Assembly (NCBI GenBank): GCA_025716855.1
Contig: JAIXMQ010000006.1
Span: 124,001 to 188,000, forward strand
DNA length: 64,000 nucleotides
Source of the DNA: Pilaira anomala
Lineage: Eukaryota > Mucoromycota > Mucoromycetes > Mucorales > Mucoraceae
Direction of reading: 5' to 3'
The notes beneath the pieces were generated by a model. That model was not told where the DNA came from. It did not search any database and worked only from the letters and a program-made list of their open reading frames with translations. Below are positions 11,762 to 23,297 of the stretch, piece after piece (position 1 is the stretch's first letter; the number at the start of each line of letters is the position of its first letter). The position numbers were made by a program, and so were the translations under genes.

Positions 11762-12701
11762 ATGTCTCAACCTGAAAGAACACATGATTCAACTGAAAAT
11801 GATTCTAACTACATTTTAATACAATCAAACAGAGAAAATAAAATTCAAAACGCCATTGGAATGTATGTACTCTTTTTTTATTATTATTATTATTATTATA
11901 TTACAAGCAAAAGAAAGAGAGAGAGATTTATATTGAACTTACCCTTGTTATTATAGCTACAAAACTGAAGAAGAGGGCTATGCAGCGGCACTTATTCACC
12001 AAATGCAAATAATAGAAGATAGCTCAGATAAATGGACAAAGTCAACACTTGTTGAAAAACGAGGGGAAATTATTGAATTATGTCGAACTATTAAAGAGGA
12101 CTTGATTACTTATAAAGAACGATATGATTATATGTCAAACCAGTGTGCTGAAATATTTCAAGATCTTTACGACGTTCAATATCAATTATTACCTCTTTTC
12201 ATGGATAATAGCATTACAATTAATTTTAACGAATCCATTTTTAAAACAAAAGTTCGCAATTTTCTTGATGTTTTTCAAACAAAATCAGATATTGAAGAGG
12301 ATTTAGGTAATAGCGATGATGAAGATGATGAAGAAGAAGAGCTCGAGGAAGATTTGGAGGAGGATCTTGAAGAAGATATAGAAGACGAAGAAGAAGATAT
12401 TGAAGATGAAGAAGATATCGAAGAGGAAGATATCGAAGAGGAAGATATTGATGAAGAGGAAGACATTGGAGAAGAGGGTGAAGAAGGAGAAGATGAGGAA
12501 GATGAGATACCTACTAGTGAACCAGTTATGCCAGAATTGGATGAATCAAGTGAAGAAGAGGAAGAAGAGAACACATTAAAAAGAAAATCACCAACATTAG
12601 ATGAAGAAGATGAAGAAGAGGATGAGATAGATGATGAAGATGAATTAGATGATGACGAAGAAACTGCCACTGCTAAACGAAGACGTGTATCTGTATCATA
12701 A
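11762..12701 (+). CDS. Small protein with long Asp/Glu-rich tail and nuclear-localisation-like end
   Basis: Predicted 281 aa from exons 11762-11862 and 11957-12701 (phase 2 join). The first about 130 residues are mixed and helical (KWTKSTLVEKRGEIIELCRT). From roughly residue 132 on the protein is almost continuous Glu/Asp, with repeats such as EEDIEEEDIDEEEDI. It closes with AKRRRVSVS, which looks like a basic nuclear localisation signal. Acidic tracts of this kind occur in histone chaperones and nucleolar proteins, but the folded part matches no family I can name. The very Ser-rich open frame on the opposite strand is only the complement of the GAA/GAT repeats. Confidence 0.65.
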
Positions 12702-12915
12702 ATATTGTCGCACAGCATTTTTTTTTTTTTTTTCTCAAGAATCATCATCATCATCATAAAAAGTGAATTTACTATAAATAGTTTAAAATACGTCATATAA
12801 AGTCACTGGTTGAAAAAATCATCATTCTGCATTATTATATAAATACTAAATAAAAAAAAAAAGGAAATCACTTTTTAAAAATATCTCTCTTCTTTAATAA
12901 TTTTTTTTTATAAAA

Positions 12916-15286
12916 ATGACAAGTACAATCCCGCAACAACAAAATTATGATAACAATAATGTTCATCAAAATCAAGTTTTGCCTATTCATGAAAAGACTC
13001 AACAAGAACCACAACCATCGGTGCCACAACAGCAACAACAACTGGATGGTCTAATTACACCACCAATGTCTCCAGTCAATAATAATAATAATAACAACAA
13101 TAGTTCCATAGCTTCTTCTGGTCCACCTACTGCAAGAAATTCTTTAAAGGTGAATGCTGGACAAACTGGTCTACCTTGGCTGAATCATGACGCGGAAGAC
13201 AATAATTTAGCCATAAGTCAATCTCCTGAAACCGCCACAAGTAACGGTCCACCAAAATTCTCTGCACGTGCAAACACAACATCCCTTATTCGTATTCCCA
13301 CTCGAAAGCGAACGATGCAAAAGTACGTTTACAGTATGAAAGATGGTATTGATCCTGTTAAAGTATTGTGTGATAGGTTAACTACTTGGGAAACATCTGT
13401 TAAATATTTGGTAATAATTTATCCATATTAAATAATCTCTATTATTTATTTTAACGCCTACTATGTACATAAATAGAGCAGTATGTTTCAGAATATTAAA
13501 AAGGTCGAATCCAATACGGGAAAAAGCTATCGAAAAATTGACTCTAAATTTGCTCTTCCTTCCGTAATTGAAAACGAGTTTAAATCGACAGGCGGTGTTA
13601 AAGATGCTTGGTCTGCTTTTAGACAGTATACACGTGAAAATAGCTTAATTCATCAAGATTTTGTGGATTTTATTGAAAGCGAAATTATACCTACGTTACA
13701 GACTATGCTGAAGGATATCCATCACTACATGAACTCTTTGAAACAAAATAAAGAATTACATACTAGTACTCTTTGGGATTGCCGAAAGAAATCCGATCGA
13801 ATCATCACTCAACTTAATGCTGTGATCTGTGCAACCGTAGAGAGTCAAGAGAAATCCCAAAGTCAATACGTTTCTGTTAAAAATGACCCTTTATTAACTA
13901 AATACAGTAAGTTTTTTTTTTTAAAAAAAAAAAGAAGAAAAAAAAAAAAGGCTTACTAAAAAGATTGTATTTAATATTAGTGGCATTACATACTGTTCAA
14001 GCTTTACATATTCAAGAAAATCGTCTGCATAAAAAATTTCTTGAAACACAAGATCAATATCGACAATTCGAACAAAACAAAATCATTAATGTTTATACTG
14101 AAATGTTCCAAAACTTTGAAGAATATCGTAACAGACATCAACTTGAAAATTTGGAAGCGATTGCTAAAGTAGCTAATATCTTTAATGCGATTGAAATTGA
14201 TTCTGAATGGTTACATTTTTTGAGTCATCACCAAAATGACCTTGTCAAACAAACATCATCTTTCAAAAATGAACAAGTCTTTGATTTTCCAAATATAGCT
14301 CATCCTCTTGTACAGCCCATCATGATAAGTGATTTACAAAGACGTCATGGAAAGAAATGGCATAAAGAATTCTACGTATTAAGTCCAGGTAAAAAAAAAA
14401 AAAAAAAAAAAAAAAGGCAATCATATTAATATGTAGTATTTAACTCATACTTTTTTAACTAATAGTCGGATTCTTACATCGTTTCAAATCGGAAAAGGAC
14501 TTTTATGAATATCCTTTAGGACCTGAAGACAGCTTGTTCGTTCCACAATGCTCTTTCCTCGTAGATTCAAATAAACATCTTGTAGAATTACGTGGTAAAA
14601 GTTCAACAGGTGTATTCTCAAGTAAAAAACATTTCGAATTATCTTCTGATCACCCCGATATACTCAATCAATGGATCGAAAGAGTAGCTCCCATTGCTTT
14701 GAAAAAAGAAACTCCTGTAAACACCATGCGTTCTATTCCACCTGCTACCTCTACTGCTGCTCCTGCTGCTCTTACAACTGTTCCAGATAATCGTTCTGTG
14801 CATTCAAAGATACTTGCAACAGATGAAGATCACCAAAATGCACCCACCACCATGACTGCATCTCCCATTGAACAACAACAACAACAACGGTTTCAACAAA
14901 CAGATGCGCCTACTCAGCCTATTCAGCAAGAGGGACAACACACACAGATTACTCCTATTACAAATGCTAACAGCAATGTTGCATATGAAGATAACTCTGA
15001 CGATGGTGATAACTACAGAAGAGAAACAATTGAGTACTCTACTCACTCTCCTACTGCTGAATACCCATCTACTACTGCACAGGATGCAAACAATCCTTTT
15101 GTGATGTCAGGAGGAGGCGAAGGGGAAAAAATCAATCATGACGCACCTACTAACATTGCAAATCCTACCACAGATAATAATTATCATCATAAAGGTCTTA
15201 CCAGAGAAGGAAGCGACTTGTTCTGGGATACAGCAACTACTGCTACTGTTAATACACCAAATGTGGATAGACAACAATATCCCTAA
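12916..15286 (+). CDS. Slm1/Slm2-like PH-domain protein (TORC2/eisosome type)
   Basis: Predicted 717 aa from four exons: 12916-13410, 13477-13906, 13981-14388 and 14466-15286. Residues 1-100 are Gln/Asn/Pro-rich. Residues about 150-420 form an alpha-helical region of the F-BAR-like type (TWETSVKYL, SMFQNIKKVE, FRQYTRENSLIHQDFVDFIE, LHIQENRLHKKFLE). Residues about 425-545 are a PH domain (HGKKWHKEFYVLSP, VGFLHRFKS, VPQCSFLVDSNKHLVELRGK, ending HPDILNQWIERV with its conserved Trp). The C-terminus is low-complexity Thr/Pro/Asn. This layout is that of yeast Slm1/Slm2, PI(4,5)P2-binding TORC2 effectors at eisosomes. Those roles are inferred from the family. Confidence 0.85.
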
Positions 15287-16369
15287 ACGTTTTTTTTTTT
15301 TTTCTGAAATAAAATATGAATAATATTATCCTCATCTCTTTTAATTTCGCCAAAATTCTCCTTGATTTTTATTATTATTATGAATAAATACATTTCTTGT
15401 GCTTCAACGATCCTTACATCAAAACTTATTTTTTTAATTCAAATTCTATCACCAATACCTCATCGACTATTTTAGTTTACAACTTTTTAGCTTCTCGATC
15501 TGCTTGTATTTGATCAGCCGAGCTAATTAAAAATGGTCTCAAGCTAAAATCTTAGTATGTTATCTTGTTGTGCAATGTTGAGTGTACTTGTATTAATCTC
15601 TATAATAATAATTGTATCACAGCAACTTGTAACAAATCATTATTAAATATTTTCGATTCTATTTTTATGCTTTCCAGACTCTCCTCTTGATTCAATTGAA
15701 TCATCAAAATCAATAATAGCTAATTTTATTTCATTTTTTCATCATCTTCACATTATTTTGTGTAAAAAATTGAGCTATACGAATAATACACTTAATAAGC
15801 TTCAACTTTAATAAAAAAAAAAAAGCATAATTTAATGCTATTATTACATGGATTGCAAAATTTTTGAGCAAATGGATGATATAAGTCTTGGCTGTAAAGA
15901 GAAAAACAAAGTGTACAATTAAAATGTACTTGATATTTTAATCCTCCATTGAATTGAAACAATTAAAATAAGTAGCTTATTGAGCAATTAATAATAAATT
16001 CATACAAATTCACTTCAACCGGGATCAAACAAAGATTATACCTGTATAATTGACACGTGATCCAGGAAGATCTCTCTCTCACACACACAAATAATAAGGG
16101 ACATTTTAATAGGTAAGATAATTTCTATTTGTAAAAACGTAGCTTTTGTTATTAGAAGCAATAAAAAGAAAAGAAAAAAAAGAGAAATTAAGACCAAATA
16201 CATCTTTTTTTTTTTTTTAGGAAAGAATAAAAAAAAATTTTATAATAAAACTTTAAAAAAATCCTACATTTGTGTGGCGTGCGAAAAAGAAAAAGCTGTC
16301 CTTGGAAGTTCAATAGTAGCCCTTAATGAGATACTGTGACATAAGACCCAATATCTTTACTTTTAGGAT
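15287..16369. other. Intergenic region
   Basis: About 1.1 kb of AT-rich sequence downstream of the Slm-like gene. It contains a TCTC/CACA stretch near 16070. No family-bearing open frame, tRNA or repeat with recognisable ends was found. Confidence 0.5.
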
Positions 16370-17280
16370 TAAAAATGATGCGTGAAAAAATGTGATGCAC
16401 AAAAAAATATGGTGTGCGCATCTTCCCCCAAAGTATTTAAGGTATCTTCTTTGACTGATAATTCGAGCTCTAAAGAAAACCATCGGGTGCAACCATCAAG
16501 ATATGGATCGACTTTGTTTGAACCGCAGCCTCCAGCACGAATTTTAAGTGGGGAATTACTCTTAAAGCCAGTAGTGATAATAATTAGTGATGTAAGAGGC
16601 ACTGTTGCAACTAAAGAAATGTCAATAAAATCATTTCTGTCTGTTTTACGAGAGCGAGAAGTTAGCCAGCCATAAATATTTAATTTGTTTAGGGTTTCTA
16701 AAGTGAATTACCTTAAAGCTCCGTTATCGAAAAGGACATTAGGTTCATTACAGTTACCAGTTATCCGAACCATGTATGAAACGAGCACTCAAATTAGCAG
16801 AAGCCAAACTATATTCAGTTTTAGGAGGGTTAAAATTACAAAATACAATGTCAACATATTTACGGAAACGAGCCTAAATAGCATCGCACGTTGGCTATTT
16901 TGTACGTATTTCAAAGAACAGAGTATTTACAATCCCACCTCCAGGAGAAGTAGTAACTGAAACGAACATGAAAATATAACAACTCATTATTGTTATTTTT
17001 TTTTATTTTATTATTATTTTTTTTTTTTTTTTTTTTTTGGAAGAAGTTATAGTCATTAGGAGTTTCTACTAAAGTAATCCACTACAGAACAGATTAAAGA
17101 AAAAAGCGAGTAAAATGTGATTTTTATGCTAAAAATGACTTGGTTCCATACATCTTTATTGTTATCTCCGATAGAAGTTTTAAGCCCTTCAATGCGTGCA
17201 ATGTTGGAAAAAAAAAATTCAAATCCTGTTGTATCAATAATAGAGAGTTGTGGGAGCTGGTTATTTACACCCGTGGTCAT
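16370..17280 (-). pseudogene. Degenerate coding remnant of unknown family
   Basis: On the minus strand several protein-like fragments lie in order but in broken frames. They begin with an ATG at 17280 (MTTGVNNQLPQLSIIDTTGF, then ARIEGLKTSIGDNNKDVW). An AG-preceded stretch near 16955 reads SPGGGIVNTLFFEIRTK and then hits stops. Next is NPPKTEYSLASANLSARF. Last is VPLTSLIIITTGFKSNSPLK through GGCGSNKVDPYLDGCTRWFS. Coding-like composition interrupted by many stops suggests a decayed multi-exon gene. I do not recognise the family. The alternative is chance open frames, but ordered, high-complexity fragments over 900 bp argue against that. Confidence 0.4.
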
Positions 17281-17988
17281 ACGTTACACCACATTTCGTG
17301 AATAACGTCGAATTAAATAAACTTTAAGTTAGATTTTACTAGAAACTTCAAATAAGTAATTAGATTATCCTTATATTATCTCTGATATTTTGAACTGTCA
17401 GCCCCATTTTGTATATATTACCTCTTCGCTTTGATCTTCTGAATTCACTTTTGATAATTTGTTACCTGTCTTATATTTGATTATATTCTTTTTATTTGTA
17501 TTGAAAACTATTGTATTTCCTACGCTCCCATTAAAAACTGATTATTATCCCCTTGTTATTCTATAACGACGTCGATAATTCTTTTTAGAGTCTAGCTGTA
17601 TCTCCCACTTTTTCAGCGAATAATATATCTAAGTCTTTTTAAATAAGTTGACAGCTATATAGTCTGGTGCTCACATTTTACTTTATTAATTGTTTGTTAT
17701 ATAACTTTTAATAACCTCTTCACTTGTATACTGCTATAAACTATTAGACGTATCAACGGTTTACCATTTTCCCAACTCCCACCGCTTTATTTTTTTTTTT
17801 TTTACAAGAATTATACTTTTATTTTATTTTTTTTTACAAAAACTATACTTTTATTTTATTTTTTTTTGAATATCATATTGTTATTTTTTTTTTTTTTTAA
17901 ATTTTATACTTTTTTTTTTCTGAGTTTTATACTTTTTTTTTTTTTTTTTTTTTTGAGTATCTTATTTATAATAACTTTTTAAACCTAT
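17281..17988. other. Intergenic region with T-rich degenerate tandem repeat
   Basis: No gene. From about 17790 to 17965 the + strand repeats a unit of roughly 33 bp built as (A)CAA.AA.TATACTTTTATTTTA followed by a run of T. There are two good copies and more degenerate ones with T runs up to about 24 nt. The repeat abuts the 3' end of the minus-strand Uls1-like gene and may overlap its 3' UTR. Confidence 0.55.
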
Positions 17989-20917
17989 CTACGGTCGAGT
18001 AGAAGGACCAGGCATATTATTTGTTTGGGGACCATTTCCTTGTTGAGGAGGAGGACCGCCACGGAAGAGGTAAACCATTTCTTGCAAACCAATTCTTTCA
18101 TTTGTTTGACCATCTCCTTCACCAAAGACACCATCCGATATTTCCTATTTTAAAGAAATGTTTAATAATATGTTTTAAATATCTATTGTGACATACGTTA
18201 CCTGTTTCTTTGATTGCAGTTCAAGAATCCGTTGTTCTACTGTATCATTGATGAAAATTCGGTGTACTTCCACGGGTTTGGTTTGTCCAATTCGATGCAC
18301 GCGGTCAATGGCTTGATTTTCCAGAGCGGGATTCCACCAGACATCCAGCAAAATAACGCGATTAGCGCAAGTAAGATTCAGACCCAATGAACCACATTTG
18401 GTTGATACAAGGAGTACTGTGATATCTGGGTCCCTATAGAATTGGTTTACTGCTTCAGCTCTTGCCTTAATAGTCATCGAGCCATCATAGCGAAGGAAAC
18501 GAATCCCTCTTTCAGTCATAGGTTTTTCAACCAAGTCCAATAAAGCAGTAAACTGAGAAAATACAACGGTTTTGTCTTGGCCCCAAGTTTCAATATTAGT
18601 TTCTTCCAAGATCTGAATCATCTTGTTAATTTTAGCACTAGAAACAAATTGTTGAATTTCTGCGATTTGTGCAGCCTGTTGTGCACTGAGGGGAGCTCTT
18701 GATTCTTCGTAAATTTCAGGTGCATGATGCCTTAAAAAGTTATCAATGGAAATAAGACAGCTGTTATCCAAGGTACCACGGCATTGAGGGCATCGTTTAT
18801 CAGATCCCGTGTTACTGTTCCAATATCCATCAAAGCATTCTTTACATAAGATATGGCCACAGTTTGCAATCACTTGAGCATTTTCAGCAATGTCCATACA
18901 GATAGGACATTGTATATCGACTAAACTAGCAGAATCACTTAATAATCTGGAAACAACATCATTACTCATTTCCGAAGCCAATTGTATCTGTCTATCTTCT
19001 TCTGCTTGATCTGCTGCTTCATCTGCTTCTGTTCTTCTTTCTCTCAAAGTCAAACCTGGGTGTAAACAAGATTGTCTTAAACGTAACAAAATTGTCAGGA
19101 CCGACTTGAAATTTCTCATCACAGTTCCTGCAGCCATGTATCTACTGAATCGAGCTTGAGCTGTTTGATTTACATATTCATAATGGGTTCGTTCATCTTC
19201 TGTAAAGTCGATATGTGTCATATGCACATTTCTTTCAGGCAAGTCAAGAATAGGACGACCATCAATTAATGCTTTCTTTGATCTACGAAGTGTGACAGCT
19301 TTCATCAAGGTTCTGGCATTTCTCAAGGCCTTTTCAGTATTTCCACTCTTCATAGGCTTGGTAATCAATTCTCTGAATTCCTCCCAGATACAGAAAGGTC
19401 GAATACGCAAGAAACGAATTAAGGAATACAGTTCATCAAGTTTGTTTTGTACAGGCGTTGCAGTTATACACCAGCGATGGGTAGCTTCAAGAGAGCAACA
19501 ACCAATAGCAGCAAGGGTTTTCTTGTTCTTGATGGTATGAGCTTCATCCAAGATCACACGATGGAACTTAATCTTGGAAAGTGGACCTTGGTAGTTTTCT
19601 TTAAAGTTTGTAGCATTCACTGAATACGAAGTGATGATGACATCATAAAGTGAAAACTCGTATGGATTAGAAGGACGGTTGGGACCATGATAAACTAATA
19701 CCTTGAGTTGAGGATATGTCTTGGTTTCGATTTCACGTTTCCATTGATCGATTAAAGAAACAGGACAGATGATTAAAGTTCCTTTGACCTTGAGTTCACC
19801 TGGTCTGAGCTGATCACGTGGAAGAATTGTACTATGATTTACAGACGTGTAATCCATACAGGGATTTGCAACGATAATTGACATTGCTTGAATAGTTTTA
19901 CCAAGACCCATATCATCCGCCAAGATACCACCTCGATGATTGGGAGAGTCCTCCATCTTTTGCATCCATTGTAAACCAATTTTTTGATGCTCCATGAGAG
20001 TAATAGAGAGACCTTCAGGTGTACCGATTCTTTCTTCAGGGGATGGAATGCTTTCCTCCACAGTATGTTGTAACATGTTAATGATATCTTGCTCAATATC
20101 AGCATTAGTACTAGGTCGTGTAGCATCATTTTCAGCAAGTCGTCTGTACCGTGAGTCAAGTCTTAAAGGACCTCCACCTTCACCTTCATCGTGTAATTCG
20201 TATCTTCTAGCTCTGTCAAGTAAAGGTACGGTTACATCCGGTGTATTGTCTTCAAAACCAGTAGGGAAAGCATGTACACCATCATCATCGTCATCGTCAT
20301 CAATAACATGGTGTACAGCAGAATTACGTGGTGGTTGAGGTGGACGTACTGGACGTACGGGTTGTGTTGGTACACTTCCTTCAACAGGTGTAGGATAAAC
20401 TAAATGTGAATTAAAGAAAGGATTGTCGTTATTATCTGTTAAATCAATCCAGTCACGACCGTCACCATCACTATCCTCTGTTAAATCAATTAACATTGCA
20501 GATGGACCAGAAGCAACGATGACACTATCATCATCGTCATAATCATCAAGGATTTCAATAACTGGAACATTAGGAGGCGACATAAAGTTACTTTGAGCGG
20601 GTTCAATAGGTGATATAGTATTATCACTAAGTATTATTACTTCAGGAGATTCAGGAGTGACAAGTTCAGTATTTTCAAATTCAGTAGTTTCAGGCTCCGT
20701 GGCAGTAACAGGTTCGACAGTAGTCTGAAGACTGGCTGAAGCGGCGCCAAAGTAATCTGTATCATAATCATCAGAATCAGAAAAGATAGCTTCATTAAAG
20801 AGATCAATGATGGGACTTTGATTACTTTCTGAAGCATTGGAATCAGTAGAGATATCAGTAGTAGTTGGAATTTCATTAGCTAAATAGTAATTATATTAGT
20901 AAATTTGTTACTATGTG

Positions 20918-20948
<31 letters not shown>

Positions 20949-21371
20949 CACCTTCAAATTGAAGATTATTTAAATCATTAGAATTATTAGAGGTATTATC
21001 GCTACAATAGGCTTCAAATTCAGTAATTTGATGAATATCTGAAGCATTGGAATGATTAGAGACGGTGGTATCAATATCAAGACCAGCTTCAACGTTAGAA
21101 GTTTGAAGACCGTCAGAAGCATTAGAGTCATTAGAGTCATTAGAGTTATTAGAGGTATTGGAGGTATTGGAGGTATTGGAGGTATCCTTATAAAGACCAG
21201 CTTCAGCTTTAGCAGTACGAAGACTCTCTGAAGTGTCATGGCAGACTTCATCATCAAGATCAGCGTCAGTTTTTGTAGAGTGAGTGTCATCTGTCAAGCT
21301 AAGAGCAGATGTAGCCTCATTATGATGTTCAGTCACTATAAATAAAAGTGTATCAGTATAATGAACTTGTA

Positions 21372-21404
<33 letters not shown>

Positions 21405-22145
21405 ACCTTCAGTACGAAGACTGTCTGGATGAATGTTCTCTTTGTGATCTGTATCACCAGAGAAAGTTAACTTTGATTTTGTATCACTAGTGTTTTGCAC
21501 CTCGTTATGAGTTATTGGTAAATCACCTAAGGGTTCAGACTTGAGACGTTTGGTATTAACAGGAAGTTCACCTTCAAACTTTCGCTTTGATGAGGATGAT
21601 AAGCCAATAGCTGAAGAAGAAGATGCAGAGGAGGAAGAAGATGTATTATATGTAGAAGAGGAGGAGGATGATGAATAGTTGTTATTGTTGGTATGTACAG
21701 GATAAGAAGAGTGATGATCACTTTTCATATGTTTATATGAAGAGAGAATGGTATTTTCTTCTTCTCTTTCTTTTCGTTTGCCTAATACGGTAGTATTTGG
21801 TTCATTTGAAGAAGAAGAGGAGAAATTATTATTTTGCGCAGTAATATTTTGTTGTTGTTGTTGTACTTGACGTCTTTGAGCAATTATGCGTTGCTTTCGA
21901 AGGTCTTCCATGTCAACACCTAACATAGACCATTCGGATGGGTTTTCAAGCCCTGCTTCAACGAAAAAATCATAAGCACTGTCATCAAGGACCATGTCTT
22001 TATTTTGTTGTTGTTCCAAGTCATGAAGATCAATTATTGAACTTGTACTGTCTGGGGAATCGGGTCCAGCACCATGAGAAGCAAAGTCTTCTCTGTTACC
22101 TGTGTTATTATTATTATCTTTGGTATAATATCTTGTTCTGGACAT
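17989..22145 (-). CDS. Uls1-like Snf2 ATPase with RING finger (putative SUMO-targeted ubiquitin ligase)
   Basis: Predicted 1318 aa from four exons: 22145-21407, 21335-20952, 20879-18202 and 18144-17989. The chosen start is the ATG at 22145 (MSRTRYYTKD), because the frame stays open and in phase upstream of the internal ATG at 20583. The N-terminal half is acidic and Ser-rich, with several SUMO-interaction-like clusters (VIEIL, MLIDLTED, WIDLTD, VIILSD, SIIDL). Then come a Snf2 ATPase with Walker [11 protein letters not shown] and Walker B DEAH; a C3HC4 RING inserted between the lobes (CPICMD...CGHILCKECF...CPQCR); and a complete HELICc lobe ending in the DRVHRIGQTKPVEVHR motif. The last exon ends in ERIGLQEMVYLF, typical of the Uls1 subfamily. 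Uls1 removes poly-SUMOylated proteins from chromatin. Confidence 0.9.
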
Positions 22146-22932
22146 GATTGGGTAAAATAAAAAAATAAAATATGGCAAAGAAGAAGAAGAAGAAAAGAGA
22201 AATGAAAAGAAAGAAAAAAAAAGGGCGTTTTGTTTACTTGAAGTAAAAGTCACAACTGATGACGCCCGTATTCGCTCACCCAGAAAAGTTAAATAAGAGA
22301 AATAAAAAGCAATTGAAGAGATCAAGTTTTAGCAGCAGCACTCTTTGGTAAATATATGTTGGCTTGTTAATACGAAGTAATGACATGAAGGAACTAACAT
22401 CGGGGTTAATTATATTATATCTCCTTTTTGTTATATATATGCATCTTGTGCATTCAAAGGACCGTGCTTTTTTTTTTAATATAATACAGAAAAGCTTTTG
22501 AAAGTAGATGGTATAACTATTCTCATTTGATTTGTTGTACGATATATATAGTACTTTACAGATATTCATATGCTTATTCTCTTGTTTGCACAAATTCAAA
22601 ACATGATGATACCTAAATCTGACAACTAGTATTAAAGAAGAAGTTAAAGATACAAGTATATGCTATATACATTGTGTGTATATAAAGATATTCTCATTGT
22701 CCAATACTAGATTATGTCATGAAGACAACTAGATTGCCATAGTAACTATTTACAAAAAGATCATCTCTTTCAAACCAAGTGACAACCTAGACTTTTCGTA
22801 CTACATAAAAAAAAAAGTATTTATAATTTTAATGCAAGTTATATATTTGATCCATCCAAAGAAGGTGTTCTTTAACTCTCATGTAAAAGATAAAAGACTA
22901 GTTATTGGACGTAGAAAGTATTTTTTATTAAA
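22146..22932. other. Intergenic region
   Basis: About 790 bp between the Uls1-like start codon and the next minus-strand exon. GAA-rich sequence lies just upstream of the Uls1-like gene. No other feature was recognised. Confidence 0.5.
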
Positions 22933-23202
22933 TTAGGCTTTTTTGGATAGAGGTCGGTAGATATTATTTAGTAAATGATCCAAATCTTTAGGCAAAGGTA
23001 ATTCAGCATCTTGGTTAACTAATCTATAATTTTCGAGACGTTCCACTTGATGACACAATCCAGACAAGTATAAATTACATTCTTTTTCTGGAGAGAAACT
23101 ATATCTTTGTCTGTTATAAACGGGACGATCAATAGACTTGACCAGCAAGTCAGTTGTATCTTTAAGTTCTTGTATTAATAATTGTTCATGTGATAACCAT
23201 TC
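22933..23202 (-). pseudogene. C-terminal exon of an unidentified conserved gene, separated from upstream exons by a Tc1 element
   Basis: Reading from an acceptor (TTATTTAG) at 23203, the exon opens with EWLSHEQLLIQELKDTTDLL and closes with YRPLSKKA and TAA: 89 codons with normal composition and helical character. Its upstream partners lie on the far side of the Tc1/mariner element (24833-25363), and one of them ends in ...TQENEW, echoing the start of this exon. The family was not recognised. The gene is probably dead, because the upstream pieces contain in-frame stops and a 1.5-kb transposon sits between the parts. Confidence 0.5.
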
Positions 23203-23297
23203 CTAAATAAGAAACACATGCAAATTGATTTATTTCATGCAAAAGTGTCATTTGTGACACGTATCCTTTTTAAATTCCCTCCGTGATTTTACCACTA

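Noticed and set aside
12275..12796. Minus-strand 173-aa Ser-rich open frame
   Set aside because: It is only the complement of the GAA/GAT repeats coding the acidic tail of the plus-strand gene.
20581..20583. Start of the Uls1-like protein at the ATG at 20583
   Set aside because: The frame is open upstream and continues in phase through two further exons with similar acidic, SIM-like composition.
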